From Devosia sp. SL43 (GTDB lineage Bacteria; Pseudomonadota; Alphaproteobacteria; Rhizobiales; Devosiaceae): a stretch of DNA of 64,000 nucleotides. This document shows, piece after piece, positions 17,243 to 25,844 of this stretch (position 1 is its first letter; the number at the start of each line of letters is the position of its first letter). A model generated the notes under the pieces. The model was not told the origin of the DNA. It saw only the letters and a list, made by a program, of their open reading frames with translations, and did not search any database. The position numbers and the translations under genes were made by a program. The stretch spans positions 3,216,501 to 3,280,500 of the forward strand of contig NZ_CP063401.1 of the NCBI RefSeq assembly GCF_021729885.1, written 5' to 3'.

Positions 17243-17572
17243 ATGGAGCGTCCAGTGGTTGCCTCGTACACTGGAGCGGACATCATAAAGGTCTCGGGGA
17301 GAGCTGAGGCACTGAGAGCTTCTCGGGCCAGCGAGGCACTGCAGCATGTGCGCGACACGATTGCGCAACTCCGTGAGGACGCGCAATTCATAGGATTGGT
17401 TCAAGAAATGTCGCTCGATAGGTTGGGCGCGCCGATTGGTGCGAGCGAGGCTTACCTTGCTGCTCTTAAGCGCCTTGCAACGACCCTGCAGAAAATTGCG
17501 GCTTTGCTCCAACCCATCAGCGGCCTCGCCAGCGGTGATGCGGTCGTAGTGGAGGATCAACAGAACCCATGA
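17243..17572 (+). CDS. Hypothetical protein of 109 residues
   Basis: A small, mostly helical predicted protein (REDAQFIGLVQEMSLDRLGA) of no family I recognise, without signal peptide or membrane segment. There is no clear ribosome site, and the antisense frame is also open, so it may be chance. It lies alone between the chemoreceptor and a repeat-filled gap. Confidence 0.3.
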   Translation: MERPVVASYTGADIIKVSGRAEALRASRASEALQHVRDTIAQLREDAQFIGLVQEMSLDRLGAPIGASEAYLAALKRLATTLQKIAALLQPISGLASGDAVVVEDQQNP

Positions 17573-17920
17573 TGGGCGGAGTGGCCGATCCCCACCAACC
17601 GACGACTATGCTGGCGAACACCCTAAGGGTTGCGGTGCGCGCCAAGCGAGGAAGCCCCCAAATCCCTCAGGCTCAACGAAGCCGAAAAGCGCGCCTCTTC
17701 GATGTCCGCTTTTAGGTGATCTGACGACGGCGCTTAATGACCGAGATGGGGTCGTAAGCTGCCGACCAGCAACGCGCCCCAATTCGGACCTTCGAGGCCA
17801 ATCAGCAAACTCCTGAAAGCGGACGTGCCTCGGCCGTCTCGACCTAGCACCGACAACGATGTTTTCGAGGCCCATTCTCGGCTACTTCACAACCTCTCAA
17901 GCATTGCCTCTCGAAACCGC
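17573..17920. other. Gene-free gap with decayed dispersed repeats
   Basis: No credible gene. The stretch around 17690-17830 contains motifs such as GTCCGCTTTT, GAGATGGGGTCG and GCCGACC also seen, in altered form, near 640-760 and 23900-24120. It looks like another worn member of the same non-coding repeat. Confidence 0.4.
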
Positions 17921-18529
17921 TCAAACCCGATACCCGCATGTGGCGGTGTGATCGCTATGGGCCGGTGATGCCGATGAGATAAAGCTCGGCGGGCGAGGGG
18001 GGGGCGACAACGCGATCGGAACCTCGTTTTTCGAGACCACCAGTGCGTCCAGAATCTCCATCTGCTCTGCAACAGAGCCAACGGTAACCCTGCAGGCGCC
18101 GTTGAAGACGATGATCGTCAACGGTGCTAGAATAGGCAGGGAGGTTGGCCGGTCGATCAGCAGGCGTGTCATGGTGTGAGCAAACACGCCGCGCCGGGTC
18201 ATGATGTTGAGGTCGGTGGTGGGTCCGGCAGTCACGGTGGCGCAAACCTCGGCTTCCCCGGCAAAGGAATAGGGCGCCGTTGCCCGATCGAGCGCGACGC
18301 GCTGGTCTTCGACCTGCATCGAAAAGCCATCGCCAGCCATGACGGCGATGGTGCGATCTATACCTAGGAAGTGCGAAAACGGCCCCGACTGGCTGACCGT
18401 GGCGATGCTCAGCCGCCAAAGAAAATCCTGGCCCTGTGCATCATCGTGGTAGCTCGAAACGTCGCGGGTCACGCCACCGCCGTTACGCCATGGTACGATC
18501 TTGTGGTCTTGGCTGCGGATGATCTGCAT
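17921..18529 (-). pseudogene. hutD: HutD-family protein gene, C-terminus frameshifted at a C8 tract
   Basis: The first 170 residues match the HutD family (IVPWRNGGGVTRDVSSY; FSHFLGIDRTIAVMAGDGFS), a cupin-like protein linked to histidine utilisation. The last part is out of frame. At 17997-18004 the coding strand has eight C; nine would restore the reading to PPPSPAELYLIGITGP and a stop at 17955-17957, giving 191 residues, the usual length. It lies 42 bp downstream of a hutU remnant. The tract could be a sequencing error, a slip-prone site or true decay. Confidence 0.75.
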
Positions 18530-18571
18530 GGTGACCCCGGAGAAAACGGACCCGCCTTGCGCCGAGTTATG

Positions 18572-18964
18572 TCAGTCGAGTATGCCGGGGAGATCGAGGC
18601 CCTTTTCGCGGGCACAGTCCATGGCGATTTCGTAGCCGGCATCGGCGTGGCGCATGACGCCGCTGGCGGGGTCGTTCCACAGTACCCGCTCGATGCGGCG
18701 GGCGGCGTCGTCCGTGCCATCAGCGCAGATGACCATGCCGGCATGCTGGGAAAAGCCCATGCCGACGCCGCCCCCGTGATGCAGCGACACCCAGGTCGCG
18801 CCTGATGCGGTGTTGAGAAGGGCATTGAGCAGCGGCCAATCGGACACGGCGTCCGAGCCGCCCCTCATGGCCTCGGTTTCCCGATTGGGCGATGCCACCG
18901 ATCCCGAATCGAGATGGTCCCGACCGATCACCACGGGCGCCTTGAGCTCGCCATTAGGAAAAGC
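18572..18964 (-). pseudogene. hutU: Urocanate hydratase (hutU), 3' fragment
   Basis: About 130 residues identical in style to the C-terminal end of urocanase: [40 protein letters not shown] and [20 protein letters not shown]. Full-length HutU has about 550 residues; everything upstream is gone, and an in-frame stop precedes the match at about 18968-18976. The break falls directly beside the end of the FmdE-like gene, so the uptake cassette now occupies the place of the 5' part of hutU. No other hut gene is seen, apart from hutD downstream. Confidence 0.88.
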
Positions 18965-18984
18965 CTGATATCCTCAGCTGGGCT

Positions 18985-19488
18985 CTACGTGACGTCATAC
19001 ACCTCTGCTGCGGCGGTCGCTAACAAACGCTGCGCCATCTCTTGCGTGAGGTAGGTCAGTCGCACCTCATCCTCGTGGGTGCGGTCCGCCTTGCGGCCGA
19101 GCGCGATGAATTCATCCCGGACAATACCGTCGCGCAGCTGCAGCCGGACTGTGGTCTCGCGATAGGACAGCACGAAGACATAGCGCGCGAGGGTCTCGCC
19201 GCGTTCGGGGCACTCCAGCGCAGCATCGACGACGTAACGGTCCTCGGTCAGCGAGCGAGTGACCATTTCAAAGGCATCGCGTGCGCCCGGGCCGCGGAAC
19301 GCAGTGCGGATGGCGATTTCGCGGCGTTCCGGCGGAGCGCCATTGTCGAGCAGCGGCAGAGCTCTCTGCATGACCTTAAAGGCATGTGCGACACCGCCGG
19401 GAAAGCCGAAGCCGTGGAACAGCATCAGGTCGGCATAGCGATAGGCGAGTTCCTTACCGTCCTCGCGTACAGTGATCTGGTCGGTCAT
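18985..19488 (-). CDS. FmdE-like protein of unknown function
   Basis: A 167-residue protein with an N-terminal stretch LMLFHGFGFPGGVAHAF and a later AFRGPGARDAFEMVTRS, resembling the substrate-side domain of formylmethanofuran dehydrogenase subunit E and its bacterial relatives. The cysteine of the usual HGHxCPG motif is absent here (FHGFGFPGG). In archaea FmdE belongs to a molybdenum/tungsten enzyme operon; bacterial homologues are mostly uncharacterised. It overlaps the preceding GATase-like gene by 4 bp (start 19488, stop 19485) and is last in the metal-uptake-type operon. The family assignment is by eye and tentative. Confidence 0.5.
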   Translation of the reverse strand: MTDQITVREDGKELAYRYADLMLFHGFGFPGGVAHAFKVMQRALPLLDNGAPPERREIAIRTAFRGPGARDAFEMVTRSLTEDRYVVDAALECPERGETLARYVFVLSYRETTVRLQLRDGIVRDEFIALGRKADRTHEDEVRLTYLTQEMAQRLLATAAAEVYDVT

Positions 19489-20102
19489 GCGGGGTCCTTG
19501 TCGAGCGTTTCGCGCATCCAGGGCAGGAAGCCATCCAGGAAGCGCGTGGTGGCAGGCATGAAATGGCTGCCGTGGTGGAAGAAGGGGTCGAGGCTGGTAA
19601 TGACCATCCGGCCCTTGGTCGTCACTTCATCGATATAGAGAATAGGCTTGCCTTCGCCATTGACGGCCAGCACCTCGGCGCCATTAGGCACGTCGAACCA
19701 GCCATGCAGGTGCCAGGTGATGTCGCGCTGGGCCAGGCGTTCAAACAGCGAATGCTCCGATTTGGTGATCCGCACGCCCAGATCGGCGCCTGGCGTCAGC
19801 CACCACCAGAAATTGGTGGACTGGGGCGTGAAGCTTATGCCGGGGAGGAACAGCTGGCTCTCGCTCTCGCCAGTGGCGATGATGGTGCCACCATTGTCGA
19901 GATAGGCGCGAAGCTGCGGTTTGTGTTCTTCCATACGGTCGGCCGGGGTGCGGCAGGGGATGAGCACTACGGCGTGTTCCTCAAGCCGTTCCGCGGCGAG
20001 GTCTTCGGGACGGACCAGCCGATCAAAGTGGTCGGCATAGCGTGGCGCTTCGAGGCTTTCGATGTGGTAATATGCGCCCGGATGGATGGCCAGAATGCTC
20101 AT
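19485..20102 (-). CDS. GATase/ThuA-like protein A of the uptake cassette
   Basis: A 205-residue soluble protein: MSILAIHPGAYYHIESLEAP, AVVLIPCRTPADRMEEH and LRAYLDNGGTIIATGESESQ. The alternation of strands with a nucleophile-elbow-like VLIPCRT suggests a class I glutamine amidotransferase-like or ThuA-like flavodoxin fold, without an assured catalytic triad. I chose the ATG at 20102: it overlaps the upstream stop (ATGA) and follows GGAGAT; the longer frame from 20123 begins inside the upstream gene. Function unknown; its place in the operon suggests a job with the imported ligand. Confidence 0.65.
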   Translation of the reverse strand: MSILAIHPGAYYHIESLEAPRYADHFDRLVRPEDLAAERLEEHAVVLIPCRTPADRMEEHKPQLRAYLDNGGTIIATGESESQLFLPGISFTPQSTNFWWWLTPGADLGVRITKSEHSLFERLAQRDITWHLHGWFDVPNGAEVLAVNGEGKPILYIDEVTTKGRMVITSLDPFFHHGSHFMPATTRFLDGFLPWMRETLDKDPA

Positions 20103-20713
20103 GGGCAGATCTCCCCGGCGCACCAGGCAAGGATGCGTTCCACCGGCACGCCGCTGGTGCCGCGGGAGCCGCCTTGGCCCGTCATGCCGCCAACGTCGTT
20201 GCCGGCGTGCGAAAAGATGCGACCTCCCGATGGCAGGGCCCAGTCCCAGTCGATCGGCAACAGGTCCGGCCCGATGCCAGTGACCGGCTGGCCGCCCGGC
20301 GGTAGCGGGTTGTAGCCACGTCCGTAAAAGCCGGCGACGCCGTTGTTTTCCTCAAGGCTGGTCGGGTCGATGCCGGCGAAGATGGGGTGCTCGCTGAGCC
20401 GGGTGAGCGCGTAATCGGCGCGTTTGGGCTTGGAGAGGGGCCGATAGACATCGAGCCCGTCGACGAAGCGACGCAACATATGGCCATTGAAAAACCAGCG
20501 GCCACCCCGATCGAGCATGGACTGCAGCGCAGTGGAATGAGCGAGGAACCCGATCTGGTCGAGATGCTGGGTGGTGATCAGCCCGCTGGCGGCGATGAAG
20601 TCGGCGGCGGTGAGGTTGCGCTCGCGCACGCTCCTGGCGCGCCCTTCGGCGACCGCGGCGGCATAAGGGGCAGGGATGGGTCCGAAATGGGAGTGAATCA
20701 GCAGCAGGCTCAT
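20099..20713 (-). CDS. GATase/ThuA-like protein B of the uptake cassette
   Basis: A 204-residue soluble protein (MSLLLIHSHFGPIPAPYAAA; DRGGRWFFNGHMLRRFVDGL; GGRIFSHAGNDVGGMTGQGG). It resembles protein A in general plan (a beta strand, an open-limits segment, a glycine-rich turn, and a late S/G-rich loop). It overlaps the ATPase gene upstream and protein A downstream by four bases each. I cannot name a family with confidence. It may form a heteromer with protein A (inference from coupling). Confidence 0.6.
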   Translation of the reverse strand: MSLLLIHSHFGPIPAPYAAAVAEGRARSVRERNLTAADFIAASGLITTQHLDQIGFLAHSTALQSMLDRGGRWFFNGHMLRRFVDGLDVYRPLSKPKRADYALTRLSEHPIFAGIDPTSLEENNGVAGFYGRGYNPLPPGGQPVTGIGPDLLPIDWDWALPSGGRIFSHAGNDVGGMTGQGGSRGTSGVPVERILAWCAGEICP

Positions 20714-21468
20714 GCCGCGCGCCTTCCCGCAAAGGCCGGCAAGACGCAGCGGTGTATGGCACCGTCGGCAGCGCTGAGATCGACCATGCGCATGGCGACG
20801 CCGTAGAGGCGCTCAAGGTGATGCGGCAGAATGGTCTCCTCGACCGGCCCAAACAGGGCTTCGCCTTCGGGCATCATCAGCAGGGCATCATCCGCCGCCG
20901 CAAGGGCGTGGTTGGGATCGTGCGTGGTAAAGACAATGGCGCGGTCGCGTTGCTGGCGCAGATCGTCCAGCAGGGTCAGCAGCCGCTGCTGGTTGTGCAG
21001 GTCAAGCGCTGAGCCGGGTTCGTCGAGCACCAGGACATCCGAGCCGGTGGCCAGCGCCCGGGCTAGCAGCACGAGCTGACGCTCGCCGCCTGACAGCCGG
21101 TCGAACCGTTCGCCGGCAAAGCGGGTGGCGCCAACCTGGTCGAGCGCGGCATTGGCCGCCGCGATATCGGCGGGGGTCGGTTGTCCGAAGAGGCCAAGGC
21201 CGGCAGCGCGACCCATCACCACCACGTCAAGCACGCCATAGCTCTGGTTGCTCGACGCATATTGGGGAACATAGCCGACAATGGATGGGGCCGTACGGAT
21301 GCCACTGTTCAGCGGTTGGAAACCCAGCATGGCGCGCAGGGCCGTGGTCTTGCCGCGGCCATTGGGGCCAAGAATGGCGAGGCTGCGACCCCGCGCGGCA
21401 GCAAAGGTCAAGCCATCAAGGATAGTGCGGGACCCGAAACGGACCGTGGCATTGGTGAGGCCGATCAT
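20710..21468 (-). CDS. FecE/BtuD-type ABC transporter ATPase
   Basis: A 252-residue ATPase with Walker A GPNGRGKTT near residue 34, signature LSGGERQLVLLARAL and Walker B VLVLDEPGSALDL. This is the form used by iron-chelate, cobalamin and related importers. It overlaps the permease gene by 4 bp and protein B by 4 bp. The ligand is unknown. Confidence 0.9.
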   Translation of the reverse strand: MIGLTNATVRFGSRTILDGLTFAAARGRSLAILGPNGRGKTTALRAMLGFQPLNSGIRTAPSIVGYVPQYASSNQSYGVLDVVVMGRAAGLGLFGQPTPADIAAANAALDQVGATRFAGERFDRLSGGERQLVLLARALATGSDVLVLDEPGSALDLHNQQRLLTLLDDLRQQRDRAIVFTTHDPNHALAAADDALLMMPEGEALFGPVEETILPHHLERLYGVAMRMVDLSAADGAIHRCVLPAFAGRRAA

Positions 21469-22529
21469 CGTGCTTCCTTGTCGCGATAGTGCTGGCGCAG
21501 CAGCAGGGCAAAAACCGGGGCGCCGACAATGGCCGTCAGTACGCCCAAGGGGATCTCGGCAGCAGTGACCGTGCGCGCCAGCGTATCGATGGTGACCATG
21601 AAGGCGGCGCCGAGCAGGGCGGTGGCCGGCAGCAGCCGACGGTGGTCATGGCCCACGATCAGCCGCGCGGCATGGGGGATGACGAGGCCGACCCAACCGA
21701 CAATGCCGGACACCGCGACCTGGCTGCCCACGATCAACGCGACCAGCGCAAAGACCAGCCAGCGCTCGAGGTCCGGCCGCGCGCCAAGGCTGCGGGCTTC
21801 GCTGTCATCGAGCGAGAGAATATTGAGGCGGAAGCGCAAGGCCCAGAGTAGGCCCATGCCGACCACGAGGCCCGGGGTCGAGACCAGAACGCGGTCCCAG
21901 GTAGCGGTCGCAAACGAGCCCATCAGCCAATAGACGATGGCGGGCAGGGAACTGTTGGGATCGGCGAGGAACTGCAGCAGCGAGACAAAGGCGGAAAAAA
22001 GCGAGCCGATGACCATGCCGGACAGAATGACGGTGATGATCTCGGTGCGGCCATCGATGCGAGCCAGGAGGCCCACCAGAATCAGAGCCGAGAAGCCGGC
22101 GATGAAGACGGCCAGCAGCAGCGGCACGCCCCAGATGCCCATGGTAATCGCCAGCGCCCCACCAAAGGCAGCGCCTTGGGAAATCCCCAGGACCTCGGGC
22201 GATACGAGGGGATTGCGGAACACGCCCTGGAGGGCCACGCCGGCAATGGCGAGGGCTGCCCCGGACATGGCGGCGATGATGACGCGGGGCGTCCGCACCA
22301 GCAGCACGATGCGCTCGTCCATGGACTCGACGACGCGGCCGGGCTGGGCCATCGCTCCGCCGAGGATTTCGAGGGCCCGCAGCGCCGAGACCGAGTATCG
22401 GCCGACGCAAAGGCTGATCACGATGCTGACGACGAGCGCCGCGAGAAAGAGAGCAAAGATCAGCGCTGTTCGCGTCCACCCCCGAGCGCGGGGGGCAATG
22501 TCCCCCGCTTCCTCAACAAGCGCGGTCAT
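21465..22529 (-). CDS. FecCD-family ABC transporter permease
   Basis: A 354-residue membrane protein with about nine or ten membrane segments and family motifs TPRVIIAAMSGAALAIAGVA, LQGVFRNPLVSPEVLGISQG and GWVGLVIPHAARLIVGHDHR. FecCD permeases form homodimeric channels for siderophores, haem, cobalamin or metal complexes. It starts 2 bp after the binding-protein gene, so the two are coupled. Confidence 0.93.
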   Translation of the reverse strand: MTALVEEAGDIAPRARGWTRTALIFALFLAALVVSIVISLCVGRYSVSALRALEILGGAMAQPGRVVESMDERIVLLVRTPRVIIAAMSGAALAIAGVALQGVFRNPLVSPEVLGISQGAAFGGALAITMGIWGVPLLLAVFIAGFSALILVGLLARIDGRTEIITVILSGMVIGSLFSAFVSLLQFLADPNSSLPAIVYWLMGSFATATWDRVLVSTPGLVVGMGLLWALRFRLNILSLDDSEARSLGARPDLERWLVFALVALIVGSQVAVSGIVGWVGLVIPHAARLIVGHDHRRLLPATALLGAAFMVTIDTLARTVTAAEIPLGVLTAIVGAPVFALLLRQHYRDKEAR

Positions 22530-22531
22530 GG

Positions 22532-23632
22532 TCAGTTGGCCGCGAACTGGTCGTAGCCAAGACCGGTCCCCTGCTCGGCGGTCCAGATGATGCCGTCGAT
22601 ATCCCCGTCGGTCAGCTCGTAATTGTAGAGCGTTTGGTAGGCCGCAGTCATTTCGGCGCGAAGGTCATAGTCGAACAGGGCGGGGTGCAGCAACTCGGCC
22701 AGCCACATCCAGGTCAGTGGCGATTCCTGGCTGGGCGGATCCCAGCGGTAGCCGCCCAGCGGCATCTTGTAGACGCGGTGATTCTGCGCGGCCCTGGTGA
22801 GCGAGAGGATTGGATCGTCATAGACCCAGCTGACGTCCAGCTCCGGTTCGAAGCTGTTGAGCAGGATGACTTCGGGGTCCCACTGGGCGATCTGCTCGCG
22901 GTTGATCGACACGCTGCCGTCGAGTTCGGCGGCGGCGTTCTTGCCACCGGCCAGCTCGATATACCAGGAGCTGTACTGCCCCTGGTTCCCGGCTGCCGTG
23001 ATGTCGGAGAGCGAGCGGCCGAGATAGAGCACGCTAGGGCGGTCTGCCTCACCAAGGTCGGCGGTCTTGGCGGCAATGTCCTGCTGCACGCGGTCACGCC
23101 ATTCGACCAGTTCGCCGATGCGCTCGGGCTTGCCAATGGCCGTTGCCACCATGGTCATATACTGGCGGGTCAGCTCTTCGGTGCCGTATTTGATCAGCAC
23201 GGTGCTGAGGCCGGCATTGATGATCGGATCGACAATTTCGGGACCGCGGCCCGCCCATTGAATGACCAAGTCCGGATTGACTGCGGCCAGAGCTTCGACG
23301 TTGGGGACGAAATCCGTGCCGGTGACGGCGTCGGAAACGTCGAGAGCCTCCGGAAAAATCTTGCCCAGAATACCTTCGCGAATGGCAGTCAGCGACAGCG
23401 GGTTGAGGCCCACCAGCCGATTGGAAGATCCATCGAGTGCGATGACGCCCGAGGCCATCGGCATGGGGATGGTCACCACCCGCGAGGCCGGCTCGGTTAG
23501 CACGACTTCGCGGCTTTCGTGGTCGGTGATGACGATATCTTCGGCAAGAGCTGGAAGGCCTGCGGAACTTGCGGCCATCAGGCAGGTCAGGGCGGCAGGA
23601 ATGAAGGGATGGCAGGGCCGATTTGGGGTCAT
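22532..23632 (-). CDS. FecB/BtuF-type ABC transporter binding protein
   Basis: A 366-residue periplasmic protein with a signal peptide (about residues 1-31, ending GLPALAE). The mature part is a class III binding fold (RVVTIPMPMASGVIALDGSS; NPLSLTAIREGILGKIFPEA; AVNPDLVIQWAG). It starts the operon; GGAGAA lies about 8 bp before its ATG. No Fur-like or cobalamin-riboswitch signal was recognised upstream, so the ligand may be neither iron nor B12; metal oxyanion chelates are possible given the FmdE-like partner (inference). Confidence 0.88.
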   Translation of the reverse strand: MTPNRPCHPFIPAALTCLMAASSAGLPALAEDIVITDHESREVVLTEPASRVVTIPMPMASGVIALDGSSNRLVGLNPLSLTAIREGILGKIFPEALDVSDAVTGTDFVPNVEALAAVNPDLVIQWAGRGPEIVDPIINAGLSTVLIKYGTEELTRQYMTMVATAIGKPERIGELVEWRDRVQQDIAAKTADLGEADRPSVLYLGRSLSDITAAGNQGQYSSWYIELAGGKNAAAELDGSVSINREQIAQWDPEVILLNSFEPELDVSWVYDDPILSLTRAAQNHRVYKMPLGGYRWDPPSQESPLTWMWLAELLHPALFDYDLRAEMTAAYQTLYNYELTDGDIDGIIWTAEQGTGLGYDQFAAN

Positions 23633-24439
23633 TCGTGGTTCTCCAAGTACCGCATGCGACAGCGACCAATAAACATGACTGGCGTTGTCACTTTAATGGA
23701 TAGGCCTTGTCAAGCCAGATCGCTCCACCTTAGAATTCCTCTAAATCGTTGATGTTGTTTGGCTCTTATGCGCGCTGGAGGGGCTCTAGACGACGTTCGG
23801 TCCTAGCCAGTTGTTTGGCCGAAGCGAGGTTGCGAGAGCCAGCTGTAGATGACGAGGCAATGAGCCAGGGTCATGGCCCTGGGCCAATTTGTGGTAGAGC
23901 GACGTCAGCCAAAGCGCGCGTCCACAAGCAGACCGTCCGAAACCCACCCCATTTTTTTGCTCGCAGGCCTCTCAGCGGAACGACCGCCTTTGGGACACCG
24001 CCAGCGTGGCGCTAACGTCTGAAATGGGGCGAAGGTGCCGATTGCCCCCTTCTAGGTCAGTCCGGTTCGGGCAGCGGCCGCAGCACGGTAATGGCCGAAA
24101 TGGGGCGCTTCGCCGACTGGACATATGACCGCCGGCGAAACGCTGAACACTAGATCTCGGTCGCCTCGGACAATGAGAGCGCGTCGTCGACGTCCACGCC
24201 CAGCCGAGCCCACACCCGTTACGCCTCGAGTCCGCATGACAGGAGCAAGCTATTGATCTATTTACATAATCTCAGCTCTGATGCTTCTTGCCTGACAAAC
24301 GCCCTCGTCCGACCCCTCTTAAGCGACAATCAAAGGTCGACCTGAGCGATGGGAACTAGGAAAAGCAACGAGTTACGGCAGGTGACTTAAGTGACCCCGA
24401 CACGCTACAAGCAGGGCTAACCATCCTGCAGGAGCCGCC
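23633..24439. other. Long gene-free region with decayed repeats
   Basis: About 800 bp without a credible gene. 23922-23952 (complement) matches 731-761 at 26 of 31 positions. Two further cores, TGAAATGGGGCG at 24019-24030 region and CGAAATGGGGCG near 24098, resemble each other and the 17740 region. The short ORFs here have no protein-like composition. It probably results from repeated insertion and decay of a non-coding element. Confidence 0.4.
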
Positions 24440-25789
24440 ATGTCCACGACCGCGACGATCCCGGTAATCTGCGTGGAGGAGGGTGGCCTCGCCGCCGCCG
24501 ACATCACATCGGCGCAGCGCGGTTGGGCCGATGCCAACGGCTTTTCCGGTCAGCGCGGCCGGCTTCTCGCGCTGCCGGACGAGCAATCGGCGTTGGCGGG
24601 CTACCTCTTCGGCACCGGCCCGGCGCAGGGCCGACCCGCTTTGGTTGCCGGCTTCGCTGGCGCCGCCCTCACTGCCGGCAGCTATCGCCTCGAAGGCGCC
24701 CATGGCGACCCGACCCAGGCAGCTATCGGCTTCGCCCTCGGCGCCTATCGCTTCGACCGCTATCGCCAGTCCAAGGCAACGCCCGTTCTGTCGTTGCCTG
24801 CTGACGCCGATGCCGACGAAGTCGCCCGACTGGTCGAAGCCGCCCGCATCGCCCGCGACCTGATCAACACCCCCGCCAACGATCTCGGTCCGGACGCTTT
24901 TGAGCGCGAAATCCGCGACTTCGCGACTGCTCGCAATATGCAGATCAAGGTCATATCGGGTGACGACCTGCTCGATGCGGGCTTCCCGATGATTCATGCC
25001 GTCGGTCGCGCCGCCGCCGAACCGCCGCGCCTGATCGACCTGACCTGGGGCTATGACGGCGATCCCAAAGTGACGCTGGTCGGAAAGGGCGTAACCTTCG
25101 ATACCGGCGGACTCGACATCAAGACCTCGGCCAGCATGCTCCTAATGAAGAAGGACATGGGCGGCGCCGCCAATGTGCTGGGCCTGGCCCATGCCATCGT
25201 CTCGGCGGGCCTCAAAGTCCGGCTGCGTGTGCTCATCCCGGTGGTCGAGAACGCCATTTCCGCCTCTGCCTTCCGTCCGGGCGACGTGCTGACTTCGCGC
25301 AAGGGCATCACCGTCGAGATCGGCAATACTGATGCCGAAGGCCGGCTGATCCTGGCCGACGCCTTGGCCCTGGCCGACGAGGAAAGCCCCGATCTGCTGC
25401 TCGATATGGCCACCCTGACTGGCGCGGCCCGCGTCGCCCTCGGCCCCGATCTGCCGCCACTCTATTCCACCGACGACGGCCTCGCCCGCGCGCTGATGGT
25501 CGCCGGCGCAGCCGCCGACGATCCGCTGTGGCAGATGCCGCTCTGGCATCCCTATGACTCGATGATGAGTTCCAAGATCGCCGACGTGAACAATGCCGGC
25601 AGTGGCGGCTTTGCCGGTTCCGTCACCGCCGCCCTGTTCCTGCGCCGGTTCGTCGCCAACGCCAAGGCCTGGGTGCATCTCGACATCTATGGCTGGGCCC
25701 CGGAAGCGCGTGTCGCCCGGCCGCAGGGCGGCACCGATCAGGGTATTCGTGCGGTCTATGGCGTGCTGAGGCAGCGTTACCCGGCGTAG
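24440..25789 (+). CDS. Leucyl aminopeptidase family protein (M17)
   Basis: A 449-residue cytosolic peptidase. The catalytic domain shows the M17 metal and catalytic motifs: GKGVTFDTGGLDIK, MKKDMGGAA and the signature NTDAEGRLILADAL. M17 enzymes remove N-terminal residues using two metal ions and form hexamers. The N-terminal 150 residues are a variable domain. GGAG lies 6 bp before the ATG. No partner gene is obvious. Confidence 0.93.
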   Translation: MSTTATIPVICVEEGGLAAADITSAQRGWADANGFSGQRGRLLALPDEQSALAGYLFGTGPAQGRPALVAGFAGAALTAGSYRLEGAHGDPTQAAIGFALGAYRFDRYRQSKATPVLSLPADADADEVARLVEAARIARDLINTPANDLGPDAFEREIRDFATARNMQIKVISGDDLLDAGFPMIHAVGRAAAEPPRLIDLTWGYDGDPKVTLVGKGVTFDTGGLDIKTSASMLLMKKDMGGAANVLGLAHAIVSAGLKVRLRVLIPVVENAISASAFRPGDVLTSRKGITVEIGNTDAEGRLILADALALADEESPDLLLDMATLTGAARVALGPDLPPLYSTDDGLARALMVAGAAADDPLWQMPLWHPYDSMMSSKIADVNNAGSGGFAGSVTAALFLRRFVANAKAWVHLDIYGWAPEARVARPQGGTDQGIRAVYGVLRQRYPA

Positions 25790-25831
25790 TTGACTTTGAC
25801 AACTATATGATTGACCATGTCAACAATTGAC
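25790..25831. promoter_or_regulatory. TTGAC-repeat region, possible MarR operator
   Basis: TTGAC occurs four times (25790, 25796, 25811, 25827) and TGTCAA (25818-25823) forms an inverted repeat with TTGACA (25796-25801). The cluster lies directly before the MarR-GNAT gene, so it may be its autoregulatory operator and -35 region. Confidence 0.4.
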
Positions 25832-25844
25832 GTGGAGCATGAGT

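Noticed and set aside
17192..17560. Minus-strand frame of 122 codons
   Set aside because: Antisense to the weak 109-residue candidate, with irregular composition; neither is strong, and the plus frame looks more protein-like.
23749..24237. Short open frames in the 23.6-24.4 kb gap
   Set aside because: No ribosome sites, no recognisable domains, and they lie on decayed repeats.
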